The notes beneath the pieces were generated by a model. It was not told where the DNA came from, searched no databases, and saw only the letters and a program-made list of their open reading frames with translations. This document shows, piece by piece, positions 1-10,805 of a stretch of 64,000 bases of DNA. How positions within the stretch are numbered: position 1 is the stretch's first letter; the number at the start of each line of letters is the position of its first letter. This DNA comes from Tupaia tana. Its lineage: Eukaryota > Chordata > Mammalia > Scandentia > Tupaiidae. The stretch spans positions 12,729,363 through 12,793,362 of the forward strand of contig JAKSZU010000029.1 in assembly GCA_026018925.1 (NCBI GenBank), written 5' to 3'. A program made the position numbers and the translations under genes.

Positions 1-179
1 GCCCCTCCCCCCTCAAGGGAATGGCCATGTCAGTCTCTTCTCTCCATTTTCCTATTAGGATTTTGGACATGCACATCCTCATGCCTGCTTGTCTCCACAG
101 CCATTGGATCCAGTACTCAAATTGTCAAGTTGGCCATGTGGTTATTCAGTGTCCTTAACCACCATGCCACCTGGCTGGC
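1..179 (-). mobile_element. tRNA-derived SINE, cut by window edge
   Basis: The tRNA-like head lies at the right (complement of 'ccaccatgccacctggctgg') and the middle block at the left. The tail is outside the window. Old, with many differences from the young copies. Confidence 0.75.
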
Positions 180-700
180 TTCTGCTAAACTTTTAAAGGA
201 GAATTAAAAACAGCTCTCATCAAACTAGTTCTAAAAATCCAAATAGAAGAAAACCTCCAAAATTCATAAAGCAGACAAAGGCACAAGAAAAAATAAACTA
301 CAGACCAATATCCCTGATAAATGCAGAAGCAAAAAAATCCTCAATAAACACTTGCATATAAAATCAAACAGCACATGAAAAAGTTTAATTTTTCATTAAA
401 ATGAAATAAAATAGAAATTATTTATGAAAATACCTCAGATACAGCATTGAAAATAAGAATATAGAGAGAACTAAAGCTGCTCACTCATAAAAATACTAAT
501 AATATAACTTTACAATGGGCAACTGGTCAGAACAGACAATTCTTGAAGACATGTGAATGGATACAAATCATATGAAGAAATGTTAACATCACCTATAATA
601 AGGGAAATGCAAATCCAAAGTACACAGAAGTATACATAGCTCCAGTCAGAAAGGCTATGATCAAAAATACAAAGAACAAGAACTGGTGAGTTTATGTTTA
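180..700 (+). mobile_element. Old L1 ORF2 fragments
   Basis: The first 220 bases translate to a decayed reverse-transcriptase stretch equivalent to '[17 protein letters not shown]'. Bases 500-690 match the ORF2 3' region ('aagggaaatgcaaatccaaa'). The material between them is missing, so this is either one internally deleted copy or two abutting pieces. Confidence 0.7.
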
Positions 701-714
701 AAAGGAAGCCCTCT

Positions 715-1630
715 AAACAATAATCAATCTAATTAAGAAAAGGGAAAATGAGCTGAACAGACAACTCTCTGAGGAAGACATATGAATGACCAAAAAGTAT
801 ATGAAAACATGCTCAAAATTTCTGACCATAAGAGAAATGCAAATCAAAACCACAATGAGAGACTACCTAAACCAGTCAGAATGGCTAAAATTTTAAAAAT
901 ACATAAATAAATAATGGTAAGTACTGGTGAGGCTGTGGTGAAAATGTAAATTAGCACAACCACTATAGAGTATAATATAGAGATCCCTCAGAAATCTACA
1001 AATAGAACTACCGTATGATACAGTAATTCCACTCTTAGATATTTACCCTAAGGATAGGAAAACCCTCAGTTACAAAAACTTGTTTATTACAGCATTATTT
1101 ACACTTGCTAGGACATGGAATCAATCAAAATGTTCAAAAATAGTCAAGTGGATTTAAAAAATGTAACATATATATACTCTATGGAATATTACTTAGTCAC
1201 AAAAATCAATGGAACTCTGACATTTGATACAAAGTGGACAAACATGGAAGCCTGAATGTTAAATGAAGTAAGCCAGACTATGAAAGACAGACAGACTTGG
1301 TATGTCCCTGGTTAATAGATATTGAACATCTGCACTCTACAGTAGAAACTGAAAGATTGGAAGGTTTAATAGCAGGGAGGGCAACTATGGGTAGTAGAAA
1401 TAATGGAGCAATAACAGGGAGTGGAGAAGGGGGAAGGGAGAAAAATGGGGAAAATACATTTAACTGACACAAAAATAGAGTTATTTGCTAATAATAACAT
1501 ATAGGACAATGTCTTTGTCTTGATTTATTCACACTGTATTCATGCTGAAATGTTGAGAAAAAATACATGTTTTGTACACTGTAAAATGTGTTTGTGTGTG
1601 TGTGTGTGTGTGTGTATACTGTAAAATTAT
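715..1630 (+). mobile_element. Old L1 3' end (ORF2 C-terminus plus 3' UTR)
   Basis: It starts at the ORF2 C-terminal region ('agagaaatgcaaatcaaaac') and runs through the 'actatggaatattactta' block. It then follows the same 3' UTR order seen near 31.1 kb: 'agccagactatgaaag', a GA/GGG-rich stretch and a 'ttttgtacactgt' end. It repeats sequence already present at 500-690, so it is a separate insertion. A (TG)n tract lies at 1587-1615. All frames are heavily broken. Confidence 0.8.
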
Positions 1631-1644
1631 TTTTAAAAAAGAAG

Positions 1645-1852
1645 GGTTCCCTCCTGCATTGTTGGTGGGAATGTAAATTAATACAGTGCCTATGGAAAAC
1701 AATATTGGAGGCATCTCAAAAATTTACAACTAGAACTACCATATGATACTTGAAACCCATTTCTCAGTATTTATTCAAAGAGCAAGAAATGAGAGATGTT
1801 TACACATTCATATTTATTGCAGCATTTACAATATGTAAGACAAGGAATCAAA
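1645..1852 (+). mobile_element. Old L1 ORF2 C-terminal fragment
   Basis: It encodes remnants of the L1 C-terminal 'LLHCWWECKLVQ' segment ('cctgcattgttggtgggaat') and the following 'ctagaactaccatatgata' block. This is the third copy of this L1 region within 1.7 kb. Confidence 0.75.
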
Positions 1853-2083
1853 TATTTTTTTAAAATATTTTTGCTAGGGGGTGTGGGCACTGGAGAGACA
1901 GAGAGAATCACCCTGGGGATGATGGCCATGCTGAAATCCCTTCTCCTCCATTCTCCTCTGAAAACTTTGGGGATGTATGCACATGCACCCAGTGTGAATT
2001 TAAAGTTGTGGGTCCAGGACTCAATCTGTGGTCTATCATGTAGGAGTCCATTGCCTTAACCATAATGCCATCTGCTGCACCCC
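1853..2083 (-). mobile_element. tRNA-derived SINE
   Basis: It reads T-rich tail, 'tttttgctaggg', purine-rich GAGA block, 'tctcctccattctcctctg' and tRNA-like head ending 'gccatctgctgcacccc', all in reverse orientation. Confidence 0.8.
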
Positions 2084-2096
2084 AGCTGTGTTTTTT

Positions 2097-2386
2097 AAAT
2101 TATTTTTTTCCTTTTTTCAGAGGTTCTTACCTTAGGGTGCGTGTACTCCAGTGAGAGAGAGTGAGAGAAAGACAGAGACAGAGAGGTAAAGTGAGAAATT
2201 ACCCCCCCACCAAGGACAATGGCCACACTTCAATGCCTTCTCCTCAATTCTCCTTTTGGGATTGTGGGCATGCAGACACATGCTCCTGGCATGATTTTTA
2301 AGTCATGTTGTCTAGGACTGGAACTGCTGATGGCTACATGGGAGTCCAGCAACATAACTGCTACATCAGGCTGGCATGCTGGACCC
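2097..2386 (-). mobile_element. tRNA-derived SINE
   Basis: Full-length diverged copy in reverse orientation directly after the previous one, ending at 'ctggcatgctggacccc'. Confidence 0.8.
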
Positions 2387-2397
2387 CAGTAACGTTC

Positions 2398-2521
2398 TTT
2401 TTTTTTTTTTTTTTTGTAGAGGCTTTTGTTTTAGGGTGGGTGTGCTGACCTGCGAGACTCAAATGGCAGTTGGCCATGTGGGAGTCCAGCGACTTAACTG
2501 CTATGCCATCTTCTGGCTCCC
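2398..2521 (-). mobile_element. tRNA-derived SINE, internally shortened
   Basis: A poly-T of about 19 is followed by the tail-proximal segment and then directly by the tRNA-like head. The middle block is absent. Confidence 0.7.
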
Positions 2522-3089
2522 CAGCCATGGTTTTTGATCTGCAGCAGTCTCTGGCCCAAACAACACAACTCAGCCCCCTCCCATCCCCCTCAGCCACCAG
2601 CAGCACAAGGGGCAGTGGCAGCCGGAGGGAGTTGGCTTTAGTGGCCAATCTTGGGGAACTGCATGTAAAGGGAGAAATGGCTGAGGTGTTCCCCATACTT
2701 TGTGAAACAAGAGGCAGAGTGGCACCTGTGGTGGTCATGGTGGTGGAGGCAGCAGTGGTAAGAGTGGAAACGGCTGCCCTAGTGAGAGAGGTAGTGGATT
2801 CAGCCCAGAAGGAGGGAGAAGCAGTGGAGACAAAGGAAAATAGTTGGACAAAAGAAATGAGTACTATTTCCACTAAGTCTTAAAACTGCCTACTATACAA
2901 ATAGTTCTAATTAGGCAATACAGTAATGGCACCTATTGACTTTCAGGTTTTATATAACCTGCAAAAAAATTTCCCTGAGTGCCTAAAGTTGTTGTATCTC
3001 AGTGCATGTTACAGAATAGTAATAACCTGGATGCCTACTGTGCCATTCTCTTTCAGGAGAGTACAAAGTATCTTTATGGTGAAGGAGAT
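2522..3089 (+). pseudogene. TAB2: 5' part of a TAB2 processed pseudogene
   Basis: TAB2 is the ubiquitin-binding adaptor of the TAK1 kinase complex. An ATG at 2926 opens a frame reading like its N-terminus: [16 protein letters not shown], then [15 protein letters not shown] and [12 protein letters not shown], compared with IDFQVLHDLRQKFPE, VVVSRCMLQNNNNLD and QESTRYLYGEGD in TAB2. This is the CUE domain. The GEGD end distinguishes TAB2 from TAB3. One base is missing near 2979, shifting the frame between the two blocks. The preceding GC-richer 400 bases, with former CpG positions, resemble a CpG-island 5' UTR joined without an intron, which suggests an mRNA copy. TAB2 similarity stops at 3089 and no poly-A tail follows, so the copy is broken off or rearranged. 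The 5' UTR part is inference; the family match was made from memory. Confidence 0.65.
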
Positions 3090-3144
3090 TATATCTTAGT
3101 TTGTAGAAATGCTAACCTGGTAAGAATATCTTTGTCCACTTTAT

Positions 3145-3258
3145 GGCAATGGGCTATATGGATAATCTATGCTTACAATGTAATTTATGATTGTAGGGCT
3201 TGAGTCATGAGGGTAAAGCTGAATGTGGGGATGTATAAGAAAGTGAAAGAAGTCACAT
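3145..3258 (+). repeat. Duplicated ~120-bp segment, copy 1
   Basis: It shares an ordered set of words with 4015-4140: 'aatctatgctt', 'caatgtaatttat', 'aaagctga' and 'gaaagtgaaagaagtca'. The family was not recognised. It follows the point where TAB2 similarity ends. Confidence 0.7.
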
Positions 3259-3819
3259 GGGTGAGCAACCATGTCTATGTAGACAAACCTTAAACTCTGA
3301 ACAATGACTTGGATGAGATTCTCATGCTTTCAATATCCTGTGGGTACTGTCACTCATTGTTGTTGGGAGAAATAGGCAATATCAACAGAATTCTATTGAG
3401 AGAAAACAATTGGAAACTTGAGCAAATGACCCATAGACTCTACCTTATACATCTTATTCCCTGGTGTATTTCAGTGGATTCTTGCATAATAATATAACAG
3501 TGAGAATAAAAATCTTCCTAGGTTCATAATTGCCTCTAGAAGTTACCAGCCTCAGGTGATTTTGGGGATCTGTTCACCTTCACTTGCACACATACAATTG
3601 GTACCAAAAAAATCATGGTCTTAAGAGATAGCCAAACATCATACAACAAAAGACAATACAAAGACAACTACAGGAAGGCATATAATAGCCAAACTGTCAC
3701 AAATTAGAAAATTTTATATAAATATCTGGTAAGATACAAGCAAGAATATTGGAAATGAAAAATAAGTGAGGAACCATATAAATTTCCCATGTTTTGAATC
3801 ATTTAAAAAAGATATTGGC
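3259..3819. other. No recognisable gene or repeat
   Basis: AT-rich sequence with many stops in all frames. I see no family signature in it. Confidence 0.5.
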
Positions 3820-3985
3820 TGGGATCAGCAGGTGGTGAGGTGGTAAAGGTGTTGGACTCCCACTTGTCTTAACACTGTTTGGGTCTCAGACCTCGCTTTC
3901 TCACTCCACCCCCCCCCCCATAAGTGTGAGTCGCCGTTAGCAAATTAAAATAATAATAAATAAAATTAAGTAAATAATTCTTTTT
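3820..3985 (+). mobile_element. Short-type tRNA SINE
   Basis: A head like 'gggatcagcaggtgg' and 'ttggactccc' is followed directly by a pyrimidine block and a tail of 'aaattaaaataataataaat'. This shorter (~170 bp) and more diverged type recurs at 24986, 33168, 41510, 48640 and 62776. Confidence 0.75.
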
Positions 3986-4014
3986 TCAAAAAAGGCATTT
4001 GCCATTTGAAGCAA

Positions 4015-4140
4015 AATATGGCTATGGACTAAATGGAAATCTATGCTTGCAATGTAATTTATAATTGCAATTTATTATGATGTAGCCATGTGTTTAAAGC
4101 TGAGTGTATGGATGTATAGGAAAGTGAAAGAAGTCATATA
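4015..4140 (+). repeat. Duplicated ~120-bp segment, copy 2
   Basis: Second copy of the segment at 3145-3258, in the same orientation and about 870 bp away. The short-type SINE at 3820 lies between the copies. Confidence 0.7.
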
Positions 4141-5311
4141 TTGGGTTTAAAGTATGTACAAGTAAAATGCAGGATGACATGGTAGAGAAACTGAGAAAAG
4201 TGCAAGTACACTATTATAGAGTTCTTGTACACAAGGTTGTATAATGTAAATGTTTGAAGGCACATTAAAATTCAAATGTGAATATTGTGAACCACAAACA
4301 ACCATTTCAAAAATGTTACACTTAAGGTAACAAAAAGTTCATGGACCACATATAAACAGGAAGTACATTAAATCTATCATGCAGGCATTATATTACTTAT
4401 TTTGTATAATTTATAAATGACTTTCATGAAAGACAGACTTGATTTATGTATTAAAAAAATACTAGACTTGCAAAATTTGAAACAGTCCAGGGTAGAGAAA
4501 AATTAAGCGACAATACAGAAGAATTAATTAATGGAAGAAAATAGATACTAGCATATGAACAACTTAAAAGTAACAAGGCACATGAAATAATGGCAAAGAA
4601 TTTACCAAAAGAACACTCTTCAAAAATAAATATATATGTTCATATATAATACACACAGACACACACACATATGAGTGTGTATGTGCACATGTTACATAAA
4701 AATGTACAACAGAACCATCTGAGGCACTAAAGAATAGTTAAAAGAAGGCGGAACGTGGATTGAGAGAATTCTTAAAGAACAAACTGTAAACTTCAGTCAT
4801 TTTACTACAGGGAACTCTCCAGTTTGTATACAGATCGAGAAAGTAAAAGCTACACATTTACTGGCTCAGGTTATCAGAAAGTAATATTCAGGGAAGAACA
4901 GACAACCAGAAAGTTGGGGAGATCATAAGTCCTGGAAAAGAGGAAGCCAAAGAATATAATCCCCAGGATTTACATATAAAACACATCAAAATTGCTGGTG
5001 AACTGCTAAATAACACATATACAGAACTCAGAGGGACCTATATAAAAAAGCAACTATTAGAAACGGAAAGAAATGGAGAATCAGCTCCTTATCACTACAA
5101 GAAATATGGAATTTGGAACTTCAATCTAACTAGTTAACCAACTTGTAGAACAAAAATTAATCTTTTCAGATATATTCACAAGCTCTATAATGTATAATTT
5201 ACAATATCCAGGGTAGAATACAGTGTTCACATTTAGTAAAATAAAAGCAAAATGTGACCCATATTGAAGAAATAAAATCACTTAAGTAATACAGATATTT
5301 CAAGTAGCAGA
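4141..5311. other. Unassigned AT-rich interval
   Basis: Roughly 1.2 kb without a convincing frame, SINE or L1 signature. A short TA/CA-rich stretch lies near 4628-4690. It could hold very old repeats I cannot recognise. Confidence 0.4.
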
Positions 5312-5327
5312 AAAGAAGGGTAAACTA
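5312..5327 (+). repeat. Left target-site duplication of L1-A
   Basis: The 16 bases 'aaagaagggtaaacta' recur exactly at 9421-9436, immediately after the A-rich tail of the element. Confidence 0.92.
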
Positions 5328-6291
5328 GAGACTCCCATCTTTCGACCCCTGGGCCAAGAACTTTGAGGGAGGACTGCCCCCCGTAGCTTCAGCCCCAGGA
5401 CTGCCAAGCCAGACACCCCTCTTTCAGCCAGGCATGCCCTCAATCCTACCACTCCCATCTTTCGACCCCTGGGCCAGGAACTTCGAGGAAGGACTGCTCC
5501 CCGTAGGTTCAGCCCTGGGACCCCCAAGTCAGACACCCCTCTTTCAGCCAGGCATGCCCTCAGTTCTACCACACCAGACTCCCATCTTTCAACCCGTGGG
5601 CCAGGAACTTTGAGAGAGGACTGCCCCCCGTAGCTTCAGCCCCGGGACCCCCAAACCAGACACCCCTCTTTCAGGCACATACACTTTTTGGGTTTTTTTT
5701 CCTTTCTTTTTCTGTCCCCTTCCCTCGTATTTCATTTGTAAATTTCTCTCTTCTGATTAACACATAGGAACACCCTCAGTTCTACCACACCAGACTCCCA
5801 TCTTTTGACCCCTGGGCCAGGAACTTCAAGGAAGGTCTGCCCCCCATATCTTCAGCCCCGGGACCCCCAAGCCAGACACCCCTCTTTCAGCCAGGTACAC
5901 TTTTTGTTTTTTTTTCCTTTCTTTTTCTGTCCTCTTACCCTCCTCTTTCATTTGTAAATTTCTCTCTTCTGATTAACACATAGGCATGCCCTCAGTCCTA
6001 CCACACCACACTCCTATCTTTAGACCCCTGGGCCAGGATCTTCAAGGGAGGACTGCCCCCTGTAGCTTCAGCCCCAGAACCCCCAAGCCAGACACTCCAC
6101 TTTCAGCCAGGCATGCCCTCAGTCCTACCACACCAGACTCCCATCTTTCGACCCCTGGACCAGGAACTTCGAGGGAGGACTGCCCCCAGTAGCTTCAGCC
6201 CCAGGACCCCAAAGCCAGACACCGATCTTTCAGCCAGGCACGCCCTCAGTCCTACCACACCAGACTCCCATCTTTCGACTTCTGGGCCAGG
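5328..6291 (+). repeat. L1-A 5' UTR monomer array (about 7 units, ~125 bp)
   Basis: Units are marked by 'gacccctgggccagga' variants starting near 5344, 5464, 5590, 5807, 6023, 6149 and 6277. Spacing is 120-130 bp except for two intervals of about 216 bp. Those two carry an extra ~90-bp pyrimidine-rich insert with 'tctcttctgattaacacata', so two unit types alternate. Tandem 5' monomers are the known promoter architecture of rodent L1; here they sit right after the TSD. Confidence 0.85.
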
Positions 6292-9139
6292 AACTCATAA
6301 GAGGGAAGTTCATAGCAGTTAGTGCACATAAGAGGAAGATGGAAAGAAGGCAAATGGATCACTTAACATCATGCCTCACAGAATTGGAAAAACAACAGCA
6401 AAAAGATCCAAAAAACTCCAGGAGAAAGGAAACAATAAAGATACAAGCAGAAACAAATGAAATAGAAAATAAACAAACTATAAAGAAGATAAATGATAGC
6501 AAAGGCTGGTTCTTTGAAAAGATAAACAAAATTGACTCGCCACTAGCAAGACTTCTTAAAAAGAAGAGAGAAAAGAACCAGGTGAATCAAATCTGCAATG
6601 AAGCAGGCAAAATAACAACAGACATAGAAGAAATAAAAAACGTTATTAGAGGATACTATGAACATCTGTATGCCAAGAAACAAGATAATTTGGATGAGAT
6701 GGACAAATTCCTGGACATGTATAATCTACCTAGATTGCGCCAGGATGATATAGAAAGTCTGAATAGGTCCATAACAAGTCAGGAGATCAAATCGGTTATA
6801 AATATCCTCCCAACAAAGAAAAGCCCTGGCCCTGATGGATTCACCTCTGAATTCTACAAAACTTTCAAAGAAGAGTTAACCCCCATTCTGCTCAAGTTAT
6901 TTGTAAAGATCCAAAAGGGTCAATCTCTCCCTAATTCATTCTATGAAGCCTCTATCACCCTTATCCTTAAAACTGATAAGGACAGTACAAGGAAGGAAAA
7001 CTATAGACCAATATACCTGATAAATATAGACGCGAAGATTCTCAACAAGGTACTAGCAAATCGTATACAACAACTTATAAAAAAGATTATACATCATGAT
7101 CAGGTAGGCTTTATCCCAGGAATGCAAGGTTGGTTCAACATATGCAAAACCATAAATCTAATACACCATATTAATAGGAAGAAAGATAAAAACCATATGG
7201 TCATATCGATTGATGCAGAAAAAGCATTTGATAAAATACAACATCCCTTCATGATCAAGACTCTTGGCAAAATAGACATAGAAGTGTCATTTCTCAACAC
7301 AATAAAAGCTATCTATGAAAAACCCATAGTGAATATCATTCTCAATGGAGAAAAGCTGAAAGCTTTTCCACTAAAAACGGGTACAAGACAAGGATGTCCA
7401 CTTTCTCCACTCCTCTTCAATATAGTACTAGAAGTCTTGGCCATTGCAATCAGAAAAGAGGAAAAAATAAAAGGCATTCAAATAGGAAAAGAAGAGGTGA
7501 AACTCTCTCTATTTGCAGATGACATGATTGTATACATAGAAGACCCAATGGTTTCCATAAAAAAATTTCTGGAAGTAATACATGAATACAGTAAGGTTGC
7601 AGGATACAAAATTAATATCCAGAAATCTATAGCATTTCTGTATACGAACAACAGGCAGACTGAGATAGAACTGAAAAAAGTTGTTCCATTTACCATAGCC
7701 ACAAAAAGTATAAGGTACTTAGAGATAAATTTAACTAAAGAAGTTAAAGATCTCCACAAGGAAAACTTTGAGAAGATAAAAAAAGAAATTGAAAATGATA
7801 CAAAAAAGTGGAAGGACATTCCATGTTCCTGGATTGGAAGAATTAATATAACCAAAATGGCAATTTTATCCAAATTAATCTACCTATTTAATGCAATGCC
7901 AATCAAAGTACCAGACACATTCTTCACAGATCTAGGAAAGATAATCATAAAGTTTGTCTGGAATCATAAAAGACCCCGTATTGCCAAAGCAGTTCTGCAC
8001 AAGAAGAGTGGAGTGGGCGGCATCTCACTCCCTGACCCAAAAATATACTTCAAAGCTGTGGTAATCAAAACGGCATGGTACTGGCAGAGAAACAGACAGG
8101 TGGACCAATGGAACAGAATAGAGTCCCCAGAAATGAATGCTCAAACATACAGCCAACTGATTTTTGACAAGGGGTCAATCCAGTGGGAAAAGGAAACCCC
8201 TTCAGCAAATGGTGCTGGCAAAACTGGATCCCCACTTGCAGAAAGATGAATCTGAACCTCTACCTCTCACCTCTGACAAAAATAAAGTCAAGGTGGATCA
8301 AAGATCTAAATCTAAGACCTCAAACTATAAAACTGCTCCTGGAAAACACCGGGGAAAATCTGGGAGATATTGGGGTAGGGAAAAACTTCTTCAATAAGAC
8401 TCCCAACGCACAGTCTATGATCCCTAAAATAGGCAAGTGGGATTACATCAGACTAAGAAGTTTCTGCAAGGCAAAAGACACAGTGATTAGTGTGAACATA
8501 CAGCCCTCAGAATGGGAAAATATTTTTGTAAACTATGCATCAGACAAGGGACTGATAACCAGAATTCACAAGGAACTCAAGCGGCTGTTCCAGAAAAAGA
8601 CAATCAATCCTATTAAAAGATGGGAGAATGAGTTGAAAAAACCACTCTGTAAAGATGACATATGAATAGATAAAAGGCATATGAAAAAATGCTCAACATC
8701 CCTCATTGTAAGAGAAATGCAGATCAAAACAACAATGAGATATCACCTAACCCCAGTCAGAATGTCTAAGATTAAAAAAACAAAAAATGATAAGTGCTTG
8801 CAGGGGTGCGGTGAAAAGGGAACTCTCTTACACTGCTGGTGGGATTGTAAGTTGGTTCAAGCACTGTGGAGAACAATTTGGAGATTCCTCAAAAATCTAC
8901 AAATAGAACTACCATATGATCCAGCAATCCCACTCCTTGGTATCTACCCAAAGGACAGAAGAATACTTAATCGAAAAAGTGCTTGCACATCGATGCTTAT
9001 TGTGGCACTTTTTACGATTGCTAAGTCATGGAAACAACCTAAATGCCCACGAACTGATGAATGGTTAGAAAAACTGTGGCACATATACTCAATGGAATAC
9101 TATTCATCCATAAAAAAACAACAAAACCCTGGCTTCTGA
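6292..9139 (+). pseudogene. L1-A ORF2 (RT and C-terminal domains), nearly intact
   Basis: The frame is open from a Met at 6339 for 636 residues. Early motifs include [20 protein letters not shown]. The reverse-transcriptase catalytic box is FADDM near 7509-7523, the L1 version of YxDD. A frameshift lies near 8175, and the frame continues from about 8183 to an in-frame stop at 8663-8665, then from 8681 to 9139. The Cys-rich C-terminus ([18 protein letters not shown]) is preserved near 8797-8875. Only two clear lesions are seen in about 2.8 kb. The endonuclease domain is missing, so the copy cannot act alone. Confidence 0.9.
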
Positions 9140-9420
9140 AAGGAAGTGGATGAATATGGAAGACCTATTGCATATATATATATATATGTATGTATATGTA
9201 TGTATATTTGAAACCATACTGCTTCTGTTGTTATAGAGTCATAAAATTATACAAAATTTTAAGACATATTTTGAACATTATCTTTAAAATTCAGTATTTT
9301 AAAGTTTCAAAAGTTGTTTGTAAACTGTCAAGAATTATGGAGTATGAGCTAAAATTTTTTGCTATGTAAAGTAAATGTTTGTGGAAAAATGTAAAAATAA
9401 ATAAATGAAAGAAAAAAAAC
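9140..9420 (+). other. Atypical 3' tail of L1-A
   Basis: The L1 3' UTR stops at 'ggaagaccta' near 9166. A (TA)n/(TATG)n tract at 9170-9210 follows, then about 190 bp unlike the L1 3' UTRs at 31.1 or 47.6 kb, ending in an A-rich tail before the TSD. It is either a subfamily-specific 3' UTR or a 3' transduction. Confidence 0.6.
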
Positions 9421-9436
9421 AAAGAAGGGTAAACTA
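9421..9436 (+). repeat. Right target-site duplication of L1-A
   Basis: Exact copy of 5312-5327. Confidence 0.92.
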
Positions 9437-9800
9437 TCCATAAGCAAATTCATGCACTTAAAAGAAATACACAAATGTTACAAATGAGGACTGTTGGTAA
9501 TAAAATAAATTTTATAAAAAGGATTTTCAGGAACTTCCTAGAATGCTTGTTGAGAATTAGAAGAGTAATGGCTGCCTGAGTTGTCAAAAGCTAAGTGGCT
9601 CCTACTCTAGCTTCAGCCCTTTCACTAGCAGTAGGAAAGGGTAACAGAAATCACTTCCTTTGATGTATTAGGGGTCAGATACAATGCCACCAAGGAAAAA
9701 ATAGAAAAAGGCTTACTGGAAGTTGGTTTTGGGGGTTGCTTTCTCCTCTACTCCTCTCTGTCTCTAATGAGTGAATATTCTCTTAAGAGGAAGACATTTG
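9437..9800. other. No recognisable feature
   Basis: Mixed-composition sequence. No frame, SINE or L1 signature was seen. Confidence 0.4.
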
Positions 9801-10465
9801 GGAATTAAAAAGAAGTCAAGATAACTCATCACCAATAGACCTACATTAAAAGAAAGCAACTTCTCCAGGATTAAAGAAAATGAAACCAGAAACTAATATA
9901 AATGTACAAGATTCAAGAAACACCAAAATAGCACATGTCTATTTAAGCATAATATAGGCCATATCTCATGACTGAAACCAATTTAACAATATTCTAAAAA
10001 TATTATACATTATCAACAGGTAGGATTTATTCCTGAACTACAAGGATGGTTCAACAAGTATAAAACAATAAATGTTATACATCACATTAAGAAAAAGAAT
10101 GACAAAAATCATATGATCATATTAATTGACATGTAAAAAGCATTTGATAAAATATAATAGCCCTTTATGATTAAAACTCTCAACAAAATAGGCATAGAAA
10201 ATATATTACATAGCCAAATAAAAGCCATATATGACATTTCTGCAGCTATCATAATATAGAATGGGAAAAAATGGAAACTATTCAACTTCAAACTAGAACA
10301 AGACAGAGACATCCACTTTCTTCTTTCCCATTCAACATAGATACTGGAAATACTAGCTAATATAGTCAGATGAAAAGACAAAATAAAACTCAAATACATT
10401 GAAAAAAAATTAAATCCTTCTCCATTTGTAGTTGACATGATTATATAATTGTTCATCGGAAAAGT
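9801..10465 (+). mobile_element. Old L1 (ORF1 end and ORF2 RT fragment)
   Basis: Bases 9815-9960 resemble the end of an old L1 ORF1 ('caccaatagacctacattaa'). Bases 9990-10460 align with the RT region of L1-A: 'caggtaggatttattcctga', 'aaaagcatttgataaaata' and a decayed FADD area. The middle is missing and all frames are broken. Confidence 0.65.
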
Positions 10466-10539
10466 CATGAGGCATTTTTCTATGTTTTTCTACAACCCAA
10501 TACTATAATATATATATAAAAAAAAAAAAAAAAAAAAAA

Positions 10540-10660
10540 GTCAGCTGGTGGCATGGTAGTTAAGGTGCTGGATTCCTACATGGCTAACCATCTTTCAAGT
10601 CCTGAACCTGATGGCTCAAAAATGACAACAAATAAATAGATAAGTAAATAAAATATATAT
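10540..10660 (+). mobile_element. Short tRNA SINE
   Basis: It has a tRNA-like head with 'gtggcatggtagttaaggtg' and 'ctacatggctaacc', then a short tail 'aacaaataaata'. A poly-A run at 10520-10539 precedes it. Confidence 0.65.
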
Positions 10661-10769
10661 TTTTTTAAATACTGTATTTTACAAAGGTATATAAAGATTA
10701 CTTGTAAACCAGGAATCATAATTTCAAAATAGAAATATTTGTATAATTATATTTATATGTATATGTATA

Positions 10770-10805
<36 letters not shown>

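Larger units (their letters stand above)
5328..9420 (+). mobile_element. L1-A: L1 with monomeric 5' UTR fused to ORF2
   Basis: The element lies between exact 16-bp TSDs. It has about seven 5' UTR monomers (5328-6291), then ORF2 from the end of its endonuclease part onward (6292-9139), then a non-standard tail ending in an A-rich 'aataaataaatgaaag' stretch. ORF1 and most of the endonuclease domain are absent, yet both true ends are present. The gap is therefore internal and not ordinary 5' truncation. The long open ORF2 frame and exact TSD make it one of the younger insertions here. Confidence 0.88.

Noticed and set aside
2470-2883. 137-residue plus-strand frame
   Set aside because: It starts in a SINE and crosses the probable TAB2 leader; the composition is that of a GC-rich 5' UTR.
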